Below, piece after piece: positions 53,775 to 61,532 of a DNA stretch of 64,000 nt (its first letter is position 1; every line of letters starts with the position of its first letter). The stretch is from the NCBI GenBank assembly GCA_030684575.1, contig JAUXVD010000011.1:1-64000 (forward strand), in the 5' to 3' direction. The DNA is from Nitrospirota bacterium. Its GTDB lineage: Bacteria; Nitrospirota; Nitrospiria; Nitrospirales; Nitrospiraceae. The position numbers and the translations under genes were made by a program. The notes under the pieces are model-generated. The model saw only the letters and a program-made list of their open reading frames with translations. It had not been told where the DNA came from and searched no databases.

Positions 53775-54701
53775 CTACAATTCCTTCAGCTTCCCTCTGC
53801 AATCCTCCAACTTCGTATAGCCCTTCTTGCCACACTGTGCTGCCAGCTCCCGTTCCAATCGACCAAACACCTCGACCCCTTCCTCAACCAAAATCGTCCC
53901 GATCTGCACAGCTGACGCGCCGCAGAGGATATGTTCGAAGGCATCCACGCCATTGACCACGCCGCCGGTCCCGATGATCGAGATGCGGCCTTCGAAGATC
54001 TTCCAAAACGCCCGCACGTTGGCCAGCGCAACCGGCTTGATGATCGTTCCACCCAGTCCGCCAAAGCCGCCCTTCGGCTTGATGACGACCTCTTCGCGGT
54101 CCGGGTCCACGACCAACCCGTTGCCGACAGAATTAATCAGATTGAGAAAATCGACTCCGCAACGGCCGATCACCTCGCCCATCGCTTTATGATGGGCCGG
54201 ATCGAAGTAGGGCGGCAGCTTCACACCCATCGGAACCGTAATGACGTTGCGAACGCGCTTCAGCAATCGCTCTGAGGCTTCGGCGTCATAGCCGATCTGA
54301 GGTTTGCCCGGGATGTTGGGGCAGGAAAGATTGACTTCGATCAAGTCCGGCTTGGCTGCATTGATGACCGCTGCGATCGTCGGGAAATCGTCTTCGCAAA
54401 GGCCTGCCACACTGGCAATCACCGGCTTGCCGATGGCCTTCAACTCTGGAATGAGCGCGGCATAGGCCTTGTACCCGAGATTCGGCAAGCCCATGGAGTT
54501 AATGGACCCGCCGGGAAATCCATAGTACCGGGGCGACGGATTTCCTTCACGAGGCTCAACCGTCATCGACTTGGTGACGATGGCGCCGGCACGAGACCGG
54601 CCAAGGGCCAACAGTTCTTCACGCGTCACACAGAGCGCCCCCGAGGCGTTCATGAAACAACTGGGAAATCGTACGCCGGCAATGGTGGTCGAAAGATCCA
54701 T
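53775..54701 (-). CDS. pyrD: dihydroorotate dehydrogenase, class 1A-like
   Basis: 308 residues. The active-site segment VNLSCPNIPGKPQIGYD has the Cys base typical of class 1, and NSVGNGLVVDPDREEVVIKPKGGFGGLGG together with ALANVRAFW follow the Lactococcus PyrDA pattern, whose electron acceptor is fumarate. The membrane-anchoring N-terminal extension of class 2 is absent. Catalyses dihydroorotate to orotate in pyrimidine synthesis. Its ATG overlaps the ATPase stop (TAATG). Confidence 0.9.
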   Translation of the reverse strand: MDLSTTIAGVRFPSCFMNASGALCVTREELLALGRSRAGAIVTKSMTVEPREGNPSPRYYGFPGGSINSMGLPNLGYKAYAALIPELKAIGKPVIASVAGLCEDDFPTIAAVINAAKPDLIEVNLSCPNIPGKPQIGYDAEASERLLKRVRNVITVPMGVKLPPYFDPAHHKAMGEVIGRCGVDFLNLINSVGNGLVVDPDREEVVIKPKGGFGGLGGTIIKPVALANVRAFWKIFEGRISIIGTGGVVNGVDAFEHILCGASAVQIGTILVEEGVEVFGRLERELAAQCGKKGYTKLEDCRGKLKEL

Positions 54702-55429
54702 TAGGCTCCTACCGAGACAGGCTCGTGCGACGTTTTCGTCACGAGCTGCCCATCCTTCATAGCCCAGACATAATCAGCGGCCTCCGCAGCCGCGTGACTG
54801 TGGGTGACTAACAAAATGGTTTGACGAACATGTCCAACGAGCGATCGAAGGAGCGCGATGATCTCGGCTCCATGCTGGGAATCCAGATTCCCGGTCGGCT
54901 CGTCGGCGAGAATGATCTGAGGCCGATGTACGATCGCTCGTGCAATCGCCACACGCTGCTGCTCCCCACCGGAAAGTTCGCTGGGGCGATGGTGCCGCCG
55001 TGCGGTCATCGAAACCAACTCGAGCACCTCCTCGACCCGCGATTGAACCGATGCCCCTCGCTCTCCCCTGAGCAACAAGGGAAACGCGACATTCTCCATG
55101 GCCGTAAGCCCGGGAATCAAATGGAACGCTTGAAAGATAATCCCGACGGTTTCCCGCCTGACTCTCGTCCAATCGTCGCTGGTAAATCGACTGGTCGATC
55201 GCCCTGCGAGAAGGATACCCCCAGAGGTCGGTACATCCAATCCGGCTACCAGATTGAGCAATGTACTCTTCCCACAGCCGCTGGGACCAATAAATGCGCA
55301 GAAATCGCCCGTCGCCACCTCGACCGTGACCCGATCGAGCCCGGTGATGGTATCTCCACCGCGTTCATACATTTTCGATACCTGCTCGAGCCTCACCACA
55401 GCGATCGACGCCTCCAGCTCCACCCGCAC
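54701..55429 (-). CDS. ABC transporter ATPase, LolD/MacB type
   Basis: 242 residues. Walker A GPSGCGKST, Q-loop IFQAFHLI, signature [14 protein letters not shown], Walker [12 protein letters not shown], switch His THSHA. The LIPGLTAMENV segment is typical of LolD/MacB/FtsE. The matching permease is the FtsX-type gene two genes away; pyrD and a LuxR-type gene lie between. Confidence 0.9.
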   Translation of the reverse strand: MRVELEASIAVVRLEQVSKMYERGGDTITGLDRVTVEVATGDFCAFIGPSGCGKSTLLNLVAGLDVPTSGGILLAGRSTSRFTSDDWTRVRRETVGIIFQAFHLIPGLTAMENVAFPLLLRGERGASVQSRVEEVLELVSMTARRHHRPSELSGGEQQRVAIARAIVHRPQIILADEPTGNLDSQHGAEIIALLRSLVGHVRQTILLVTHSHAAAEAADYVWAMKDGQLVTKTSHEPVSVGA

Positions 55430-55541
55430 GGCCTACTGCCTTCGTATATCACAACCATTTACAGAGCAACAACCTTGACAGGCCTGGCACATTCTCCTAG
55501 AAGAGAGGCCTATACCGGCTGATTGGAGCGCTTCCCCTGCG

Positions 55542-56363
55542 ATGGTACGTAAAGACATACAGGATCGGCTCTTCGGATGGTGCCGTCAGGCTCTCCGGTT
55601 TGTGCTGCCGGTAGAATGCCTGGCCTGTGGCCATCCACTCAGCATCGATCCGGTACCCTTCTTCTGTACATCCTGCTGGCAAACGATCCACCCGCTCCGA
55701 CAACCAGCTTGTGCCCGCTGCGATCAGCCGTTTGTCTCAGAAGCGGCCAGGACCTATACGCCCAACCATCAATGCCAAAACTGCCAGAAACGGCCGCCCG
55801 ACTTTCAACGGGCCTGGACCCTCTTCCCCTATCTCCCGCCACTGCGGGAAGCCATCTGTTCGTTCAAATATCGAGGCAGACATACCCTGGTCAAACCGCT
55901 CGCACGTCTCATGATCAACGCCCTGCCTCGTGAACTCGACGTCGACATGATCATCCCTGTGCCCTTGCACCCAGCCCGCTTACGAGGGCGCGAGTATAAC
56001 CAATCCCTGCTGTTGGCCGATCAACTCGCCCGACACATGGCCCGCCCGGTATCGAGCACCAACCTCATCAGGATTACCTCCACCGATCCGCAAACCACGT
56101 TACCGCGACAGGCACGGCTGAACAATCTCCGGAAAGCCTTTGACGTCCGTCGGCCGCAAGACCTCAGGGAAAAGCGCATCCTCCTTGTGGATGACGTCTT
56201 TACCACCGGCACCACGCTGAACGAATGTGCGAAAGCGCTACGACAAGCCGGCAGCGGGCCAGTATTCGCGCTGACCCTGGCCAGAACGGTCGATGCGGCG
56301 CTGGTGCCGGATCGACTCTGGGCCGAGCAGGGGATACCGGCACACACACATATAGGACTATGA
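55542..56363 (+). CDS. comF: ComF family phosphoribosyltransferase-like protein
   Basis: 273 residues. N-terminal double zinc ribbon (CLACGHPL, CTSCW, CARCD, CQNCQKR), then IICSFKY-type region (AICSFKYRGRH), VPLHPARLRGREYNQS and the PRPP loop ILLVDDVFTTGTT. ComF is needed for DNA uptake in competent bacteria; the enzyme activity is unclear. Confidence 0.9.
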   Translation: MVRKDIQDRLFGWCRQALRFVLPVECLACGHPLSIDPVPFFCTSCWQTIHPLRQPACARCDQPFVSEAARTYTPNHQCQNCQKRPPDFQRAWTLFPYLPPLREAICSFKYRGRHTLVKPLARLMINALPRELDVDMIIPVPLHPARLRGREYNQSLLLADQLARHMARPVSSTNLIRITSTDPQTTLPRQARLNNLRKAFDVRRPQDLREKRILLVDDVFTTGTTLNECAKALRQAGSGPVFALTLARTVDAALVPDRLWAEQGIPAHTHIGL

Positions 56364-56366
56364 TCC

Positions 56367-56711
56367 ATGCCGCTCTATGAATATCGATGTCTCGACTGTC
56401 ACAAGCGCAGCACGGCCCTGGTCTTGAGCCTGACCAATCACGCGCCGGCAACCTGTTCCCATTGTCTGAGCCCTCGAGTGGAACGAATGCTGTCTCGGTT
56501 TGCCTCCCCGAAATCCGAAGCGGCGCGCCTGGAAGCCCTGGCTGAGCCAGACAATCTTGCCGGGCTCGATAAAAACGACCCCCAGAGCATGGCTCGATTC
56601 ATGAAGAAGATGGGCGACGAAATGGGTGAGGACCTCGGAAGCGAACTCACAGAGGCGGCAGAGCAGGAAGGAGCCGGCCCTCTCGAATTGGAGGGCACTG
56701 ACAGTCTGTGA
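56367..56711 (+). CDS. FmdB-type zinc-ribbon protein
   Basis: 114 residues, three bases after comF. Start MPLYEYRCLDCHKRSTAL with a second pair CSHC forms the FmdB regulatory-protein zinc ribbon; the rest is acidic and helical (MARFMKKMGDEMGEDLG). Role unknown. Confidence 0.85.
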   Translation: MPLYEYRCLDCHKRSTALVLSLTNHAPATCSHCLSPRVERMLSRFASPKSEAARLEALAEPDNLAGLDKNDPQSMARFMKKMGDEMGEDLGSELTEAAEQEGAGPLELEGTDSL

Positions 56712-56713
56712 CA

Positions 56714-56729
56714 TACATTGTCATGTATT
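56714..56729. promoter_or_regulatory. perfect palindrome, operator candidate
   Basis: ATACAT-TGTC-ATGTAT, arms of six bases. It ends six bases before the -35 element of the promoter that follows, in a place suited to repression or activation. Confidence 0.45.
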
Positions 56730-56735
56730 TTCGCT

Positions 56736-56764
56736 TGACAGATCGCCCCATATTTCCTACCCTG
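56736..56764 (+). promoter_or_regulatory. sigma70-type promoter of the HTH-mraZ operon
   Basis: TTGACA (56736-56741), 17-base spacer, TACCCT (56759-56764). Transcript start near 56771, about 50 bases before the HTH gene. Confidence 0.6.
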
Positions 56765-56821
56765 GCAACAGTATCCAAAGCCTCGTGAGGCATATGCATC
56801 TCTATCGAGCCAGGTTTCCCA

Positions 56822-57019
56822 ATGGCCAAAGAGCCCAAGAGCGAGCTGATGACGGCGGAGGAGACCTGTCAATACCTCAAGATCACCCCGCGGACGCTCT
56901 ATCGATATCTACGGAGTCGCCAAATACCCGCCTTCAAGCTTGGGAAAGAATGGCGCTTCGTACGTTCGGATCTGGAGCAATGGATTCGCGATCGAACCAG
57001 GACGCCACAAGCCTCGTAA
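56822..57019 (+). CDS. small excisionase/MerR-like HTH protein
   Basis: 65 residues. MTAEETCQYLKITPRTLYRYLRSRQIPAFKLGKEWRF is the winged-helix DNA-binding domain of the excisionase/BldC family. No phage gene is nearby, so it is more likely a regulator than an excisionase. It precedes mraZ by 16 bases. Confidence 0.85.
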   Translation: MAKEPKSELMTAEETCQYLKITPRTLYRYLRSRQIPAFKLGKEWRFVRSDLEQWIRDRTRTPQAS

Positions 57020-57035
57020 GGAATAGGACTCATTG

Positions 57036-57476
57036 ATGTTTGCCGGCTCATATTCATGCAAAGTCGATGAGAAGGGACGATTTATCGTCCCCTCGCCGAT
57101 CCGTGAACAGGTCGAATCCGATGGACAAGCTGTCGTCTTCATCAAGGGCCCTGAAGAGTCGACGTTCCTCTACTCCATGAAGGAATGGGAAAAGGTTCTT
57201 GAACGGACAAAGGCCTCGCTGGATGAAGAACAGAGCCGGTTGTTCATGCACCACATCGTGTCGGAATCCGGCACATCGGAACTCGACAAAGCCGGACGGA
57301 TTTTGATTCCTGGCCGCCTCAGAAAACTTATTCCGTTGGATGAGGACCAGGAAATCGTGCTGGTCGGCATGTACCATCGTATGGAAATCTGGAATCCGAG
57401 CGACTGGCGTCGTTTTATCGCCAGATCGGAAGAACGATACGAGCAGAACATGTCCAAGATCGTCAATCTCCTGTAA
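57036..57476 (+). CDS. mraZ: MraZ transcriptional regulator
   Basis: 146 residues from ATG at 57036 (AGGA seven bases before). Two AbrB/SpoVT-like halves: FAGSYSCKVDEKGRFIVPSP and SELDKAGRILIPGRLRKLI. MraZ usually opens the dcw cell-division cluster and represses it. Here rsmH and ftsL do not follow; the next gene is RusA-like. So the gene is separated from dcw, and what it regulates is open. Confidence 0.92.
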   Translation: MFAGSYSCKVDEKGRFIVPSPIREQVESDGQAVVFIKGPEESTFLYSMKEWEKVLERTKASLDEEQSRLFMHHIVSESGTSELDKAGRILIPGRLRKLIPLDEDQEIVLVGMYHRMEIWNPSDWRRFIARSEERYEQNMSKIVNLL

Positions 57477-57484
57477 ACTGGGCC

Positions 57485-58036
57485 ATGCCCACATTCCGCC
57501 GCCAGGCCCAACGTGCATCCGCTCCTCGTACCGTTCGCACCACGTCCTATCGGAACCCCGATAAGAAGATCCCAGTGCCACGAACCTTTTCAAAGACGGC
57601 TCCCAGCGCTCCCATGCCTGCACCTCCGTCACCGCAACCAACGACGAGCCATAATGCGATCATGCTCACACTCCCTGTGCCTCCCAGCATCAATCATCAA
57701 TATGCCACGGTAAACGGCCGACGATTGCTCTCCTCAGTCGGTCGCGCCTACAAGGCCCAAGTCGGGCAACTCGTCTGGCTGAAGTTGGCGCAGTCTGCAG
57801 ATCGAGCCTCCTTGCTCTCACGATTCCAGTCTGAGTGGCTCGCCCTATCCATCCGGTTCTATTTCACCTCAGCCTTGCGTCGAGACGTCGATGGTGGACT
57901 CAAGATTGCGCAGGATGCTCTCTGTGAGGGACTCGGGATCAACGACAATCGCATCGTTGAAACGCACCTCTATAAACACATCGATAGAGACAACCCTCGC
58001 ATCGAAGTATCCCTGGCCCCTGCCTGCAACTCCTAG
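57485..58036 (+). CDS. RusA-like Holliday-junction resolvase
   Basis: 183 residues. The RusA core is at the C-terminal end: LPVPPSINHQY, then RRDVDGGLKIAQDAL and GINDNRIVETH, giving three metal-binding Asp residues. Residues ~1-58 are a basic Pro/Ser/Thr-rich extension not found in RusA. The ATG at 57485 starts nine bases after mraZ ends; ATG at 57662 would give a core-only protein. No prophage context. Confidence 0.8.
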   Translation: MPTFRRQAQRASAPRTVRTTSYRNPDKKIPVPRTFSKTAPSAPMPAPPSPQPTTSHNAIMLTLPVPPSINHQYATVNGRRLLSSVGRAYKAQVGQLVWLKLAQSADRASLLSRFQSEWLALSIRFYFTSALRRDVDGGLKIAQDALCEGLGINDNRIVETHLYKHIDRDNPRIEVSLAPACNS

Positions 58037-58175
58037 CACCATTCGATCCTTCCAGACCCACAGAACTCCTCGTTTTCACAAGAAAATACGACCCCCACTC
58101 TGCCTCCCTGAATTCAAGATTCATGCATGGCGAACCGATAAAGAGCTGTTGGATTTTGTCCAATACCTCTCTTTC

Positions 58176-59408
58176 ATGGATAGATACGGCATGCGCAAGC
58201 AGATTCCTCTTCGTCAACTTCGGGTTGGAATGTATGTGGCAGGTATCGACTGTTCCTGGTTCCGGAGCCCATTCCTGACACACCGGTTTCTGGTTCAAAC
58301 GGTCGAACAGATCGAGCGCTTGCGGCGATCCAAGATCCAGTCCGTGGACATCGACACCTCAAAAGGGCTCGACGTCACGTCCCTACCGATTGAGGAAGCA
58401 ACCCTTCACACGATTGGCCTGCTGACCTCCACCCAAGCACCCCCAAGCCACGACACACCCCGCTCAGTGAGTTCACTGAACCAGGAACTGACGATGGCTC
58501 GAGAGGCGCACCAGAAACTGGCTCAATCGGTTAAAACCGTCTTCGACGACATCAGCAAAGCAGGCACCGCAAACCCAGGACTGATCAACGACGCGATTCA
58601 GGAAATCACCATCGTCGCACGGACCCTCAGCACCCACGCTGCATTTATGGCGATGAGCCAGGGGCGACAGCTCGATGCCTCTTTCAACAACCATAGTCTC
58701 GCCGTCTGCACCCTGTCGATGATACTCGGCCAATCACTGGGCTATGACCTGATGCAACTCCACGAGTTGGCGACCGGCGCACTCATCCATGACATCGGTC
58801 TGTTACAACTTCCCCGACACCTATTCCAAACCTCTGCGCCCCTTTCCGGTGAGGACCTCGCAACCTTTCGTCATCATCCAAGACTCGGCGCCATTGCCAT
58901 CGAGGCACAACGCGGGTTTTCCCAGACCGTTCGCCAAATAGCGGCCGAACACCATGTCGCCCCGGATGGGCACGGCTATCCCTCCGAAGCTTCGGCTGGC
59001 TCCACGGCAGAAGCGAGTCGCATCGTGATGATTACAGATCGATACGATGAACTACTGACCGGATTCGGAGGCCTCCGACCGCTGCCGTCCCACGCAGCAG
59101 TTCAACAGCTATTCCAAGAAGGAGAATTCGGACGCCTCGACCTGAGGCTTGTATCCGTCTTCATCAAGTTAGTTGGCATCTACCCCGTCTACAGTTTTGT
59201 GGAACTCAATACGAAAGAACAGGGAATGATCACCACCGTTAATCCTGCCAGGCTCCATCAACCGATCGTCGCGTTAACCTACGACCAGACGGGCAGCCCC
59301 TACCGAAGTCCGATCACGGTTGACCTCTCCAGTCAGGAGCAGTTCCCTCTACGCTCTATTACACGTGTGGTGACATCAGAGTCGAGCGAGACAAGTCGCG
59401 CGGCCTAG
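58176..59408 (+). CDS. HD-GYP domain protein (DUF3391-HD-GYP)
   Basis: 410 residues from ATG at 58176; start uncertain (next ATG at 58191, no strong ribosome site). N-terminal DUF3391 (RKQIPLRQLRVGMYVAGID). HD-GYP domain: HSLAVCTLS, GALIHDIGLLQLP with the HD pair, HHPRLGA, and EHHVAPDGHGYP. The usual HHExxDGxGYP has lost its Glu (V here), while the metal His/Asp and GYP triad remain. Probably a c-di-GMP phosphodiesterase or sensor. Confidence 0.88.
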   Translation: MDRYGMRKQIPLRQLRVGMYVAGIDCSWFRSPFLTHRFLVQTVEQIERLRRSKIQSVDIDTSKGLDVTSLPIEEATLHTIGLLTSTQAPPSHDTPRSVSSLNQELTMAREAHQKLAQSVKTVFDDISKAGTANPGLINDAIQEITIVARTLSTHAAFMAMSQGRQLDASFNNHSLAVCTLSMILGQSLGYDLMQLHELATGALIHDIGLLQLPRHLFQTSAPLSGEDLATFRHHPRLGAIAIEAQRGFSQTVRQIAAEHHVAPDGHGYPSEASAGSTAEASRIVMITDRYDELLTGFGGLRPLPSHAAVQQLFQEGEFGRLDLRLVSVFIKLVGIYPVYSFVELNTKEQGMITTVNPARLHQPIVALTYDQTGSPYRSPITVDLSSQEQFPLRSITRVVTSESSETSRAA

Positions 59409-59450
59409 TGCTGCAGGGCAGGAATCACCGGACTCCAAGCCCCTGCATGA

Positions 59451-60686
59451 CTATTCATACCGAAGCGCTTCGATGGGGTTGAGACGAGCAGCCTTATTCG
59501 CAGGGTACAGGCCGAAGAAAAGACCGACCACGAGTGAAAAGAAGAACGAAATCACGATGACGTTACCCGAGATAATGGTTGGCCAGCCGGCGATCAGCGT
59601 CGTCAACTTCGCCCCGGCAACCCCGAGTACGATGCCCAACACCCCGCCGACCAGGCTCAACGTCATGGCCTCGATCAGGAACTGCATCACGATGTGATAC
59701 CGTTTGGCGCCAACCGCCATACGGACCCCGATCTCTCTCGTTCGTTCCGTCACGGATACGAGCAAAATATTCATGATGCCGATCCCCCCGACCAAGAGAG
59801 ACACGGAGGCAATCGCGAAGAGCATCATCGTCAAGGTCTCACTGGTCCCTTCCTGCACCTTTCCGATATCGACCTGCGTCCTGATCGTGAAATCGTCGAG
59901 TTGCTCCGCCTGAAGGCGATGCCGCGCGCGCAAGACCTCTCGAATTTGCGCAGCTGCCATCGGCAAATCATCGACTTGATCGGTCGAGCCGAACATCGCC
60001 GCGACAGACCCGATAAACGACGTGCCGAACACCTTACGCTCCGCCGTGCTGAAGGGGATGAAAATCACATCGTCTTGGTCGGAGCCTTGCGATGATTGGC
60101 CTTTGGGCGCAAGCACGCCGATGACACGAAACGGGACGTTCTTGATGCGGATCATCGCACCCACCGGCTCTTCGCCTGGGTCAAACAGATTCTCCACAAT
60201 CGTTTGGCCAACGAGCGCAACGCGGGCGGCACTATCTAAATCCGTCTGGGTAAAGGGGCCGCCGCTCGTAAAGGACCAGTCTCGAATGGTGAGATAGCTG
60301 GGAGAGACGCCGTTAATCGTTCCGTTCCAGTTTCGGTTTCCGTACACGATTTGCATGACATCCCGCCTGGACCATCCGGTATCGACCAGCAGCGGGATGC
60401 GTTTTTTCAGCTCCAGGGCGTCGGACACGGTAAGCGTGATGGCGCTCCCCTGGCCTCCCCGGACTCCACTCGCAGAGGTGACCCCGGGGAAAATGATAAT
60501 CACATTCGTCCCCATCGTCGCGATTTGCGCCTGCACGGCCCGCTTGGCTCCCTCACCGATGCTCACCATCGCAATGACCGCCGCCACGCCGATGACAATC
60601 CCCAGCATCGTGAGACCGGCACGCATCCGATTTCGGCCCAGGATGCGCAAGGCCGTCATGATCGTGAGCCACACAAATACCGCCAT
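59451..60686 (-). CDS. MacB-type exporter permease
   Basis: 411 residues, ATG directly after the ATPase stop. Four membrane segments: one near 20-45 (TMLGIVIGVAAVIAMVSIGEG) and three at ~285-400. Large periplasmic domain between. It is a stand-alone MacB permease half with its ATPase as a separate polypeptide, as in several bacteria. Works with the MacA-like protein upstream; an outer-membrane channel is not in the window. Confidence 0.9.
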   Translation of the reverse strand: MAVFVWLTIMTALRILGRNRMRAGLTMLGIVIGVAAVIAMVSIGEGAKRAVQAQIATMGTNVIIIFPGVTSASGVRGGQGSAITLTVSDALELKKRIPLLVDTGWSRRDVMQIVYGNRNWNGTINGVSPSYLTIRDWSFTSGGPFTQTDLDSAARVALVGQTIVENLFDPGEEPVGAMIRIKNVPFRVIGVLAPKGQSSQGSDQDDVIFIPFSTAERKVFGTSFIGSVAAMFGSTDQVDDLPMAAAQIREVLRARHRLQAEQLDDFTIRTQVDIGKVQEGTSETLTMMLFAIASVSLLVGGIGIMNILLVSVTERTREIGVRMAVGAKRYHIVMQFLIEAMTLSLVGGVLGIVLGVAGAKLTTLIAGWPTIISGNVIVISFFFSLVVGLFFGLYPANKAARLNPIEALRYE

Positions 60687-61406
60687 CTAGCCCCCCACCG
60701 AGCTGGATATTGGACCGGCCTTCGTTTTACGGTCGCTCAAGATTTGCCCGTCTTTGATCACGATCTCGCGCGCAGCATAGGCGGCGACATCCACTTCATG
60801 CGTCACTAGGATAATCGTAATCCCCTCATCCCGGTTGAGTGTTTCCAGGATTCGCATAATCTCCTGACTCGACTGGGTATCGAGATTACCCGTCGGCTCA
60901 TCGGCCAGAAGCAATGAAGGCGACGTGACCAACGCCCGGGCAATAGCCACACGCTGCTGCTGTCCTCCCGACAACTGCGTCGGGTAATGGTCTTCCCTGC
61001 CATGCAGCCCTACCCGTGCCAATGCCTCCGCCGCCTTCGCCCGTTGCTCCTTGAGCGAGAGCCCTCGATAGAACAACGGAAGCTGCGCGTTTTCGAGCGC
61101 GCTGGTTCGAGGAATGAGGTTGAAGCTCTGAAAAACGAACCCAATCTGTTGATTGCGAATTCCGGCCAGTTGATCAGCCGTAAGCTGGCCGACCTCGATC
61201 CCGTTCAGCCGATAGCACCCCTTCGTGGGTTGGTCGAGGCAACCCAGCATGTTCATCAAGGTCGACTTACCGGAGCCGGACGACCCCATGATGGCCACGA
61301 ACTCCCCCTGCTCAATCGTGAGGCTCAGACCGCGCAAGGCCTGGACATCCACGTCGCCGACTCGATAGATCTTCCACACATCGTCGCATTCGATCAGCGA
61401 GGCCAT
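60687..61406 (-). CDS. MacB-type exporter ATPase
   Basis: 239 residues. Walker [11 protein letters not shown]-loop [17 protein letters not shown], signature [15 protein letters not shown], Walker [12 protein letters not shown], switch His VTHEVDV. Between MacA and the permease; separated from MacA by 126 bases containing a short repeat. Confidence 0.92.
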   Translation of the reverse strand: MASLIECDDVWKIYRVGDVDVQALRGLSLTIEQGEFVAIMGSSGSGKSTLMNMLGCLDQPTKGCYRLNGIEVGQLTADQLAGIRNQQIGFVFQSFNLIPRTSALENAQLPLFYRGLSLKEQRAKAAEALARVGLHGREDHYPTQLSGGQQQRVAIARALVTSPSLLLADEPTGNLDTQSSQEIMRILETLNRDEGITIILVTHEVDVAAYAAREIVIKDGQILSDRKTKAGPISSSVGG

Positions 61407-61492
61407 CAGCGTTTCCCGTGGAGCGTGAAACGTGAAACGGGCGAGAAAAACAAAATATTCATCACGAAGGATGCGGCTGGAAGTGCGAGTTC

Positions 61493-61530
61493 CTGTAACG
61501 AACGACGCTTCACGAGATACGCTTCACGCA
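61493..61530. repeat. short repeat ACGAACGACGCTTCACG family
   Basis: AACGAACGACGCTTCACG followed by AGATACGCTTCACGCATC; the unit CGCTTCACG is doubled. The same core occurs at 42445-42465. It lies just after the MacA-like gene's stop. Confidence 0.5.
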
Positions 61531-61532
61531 TC

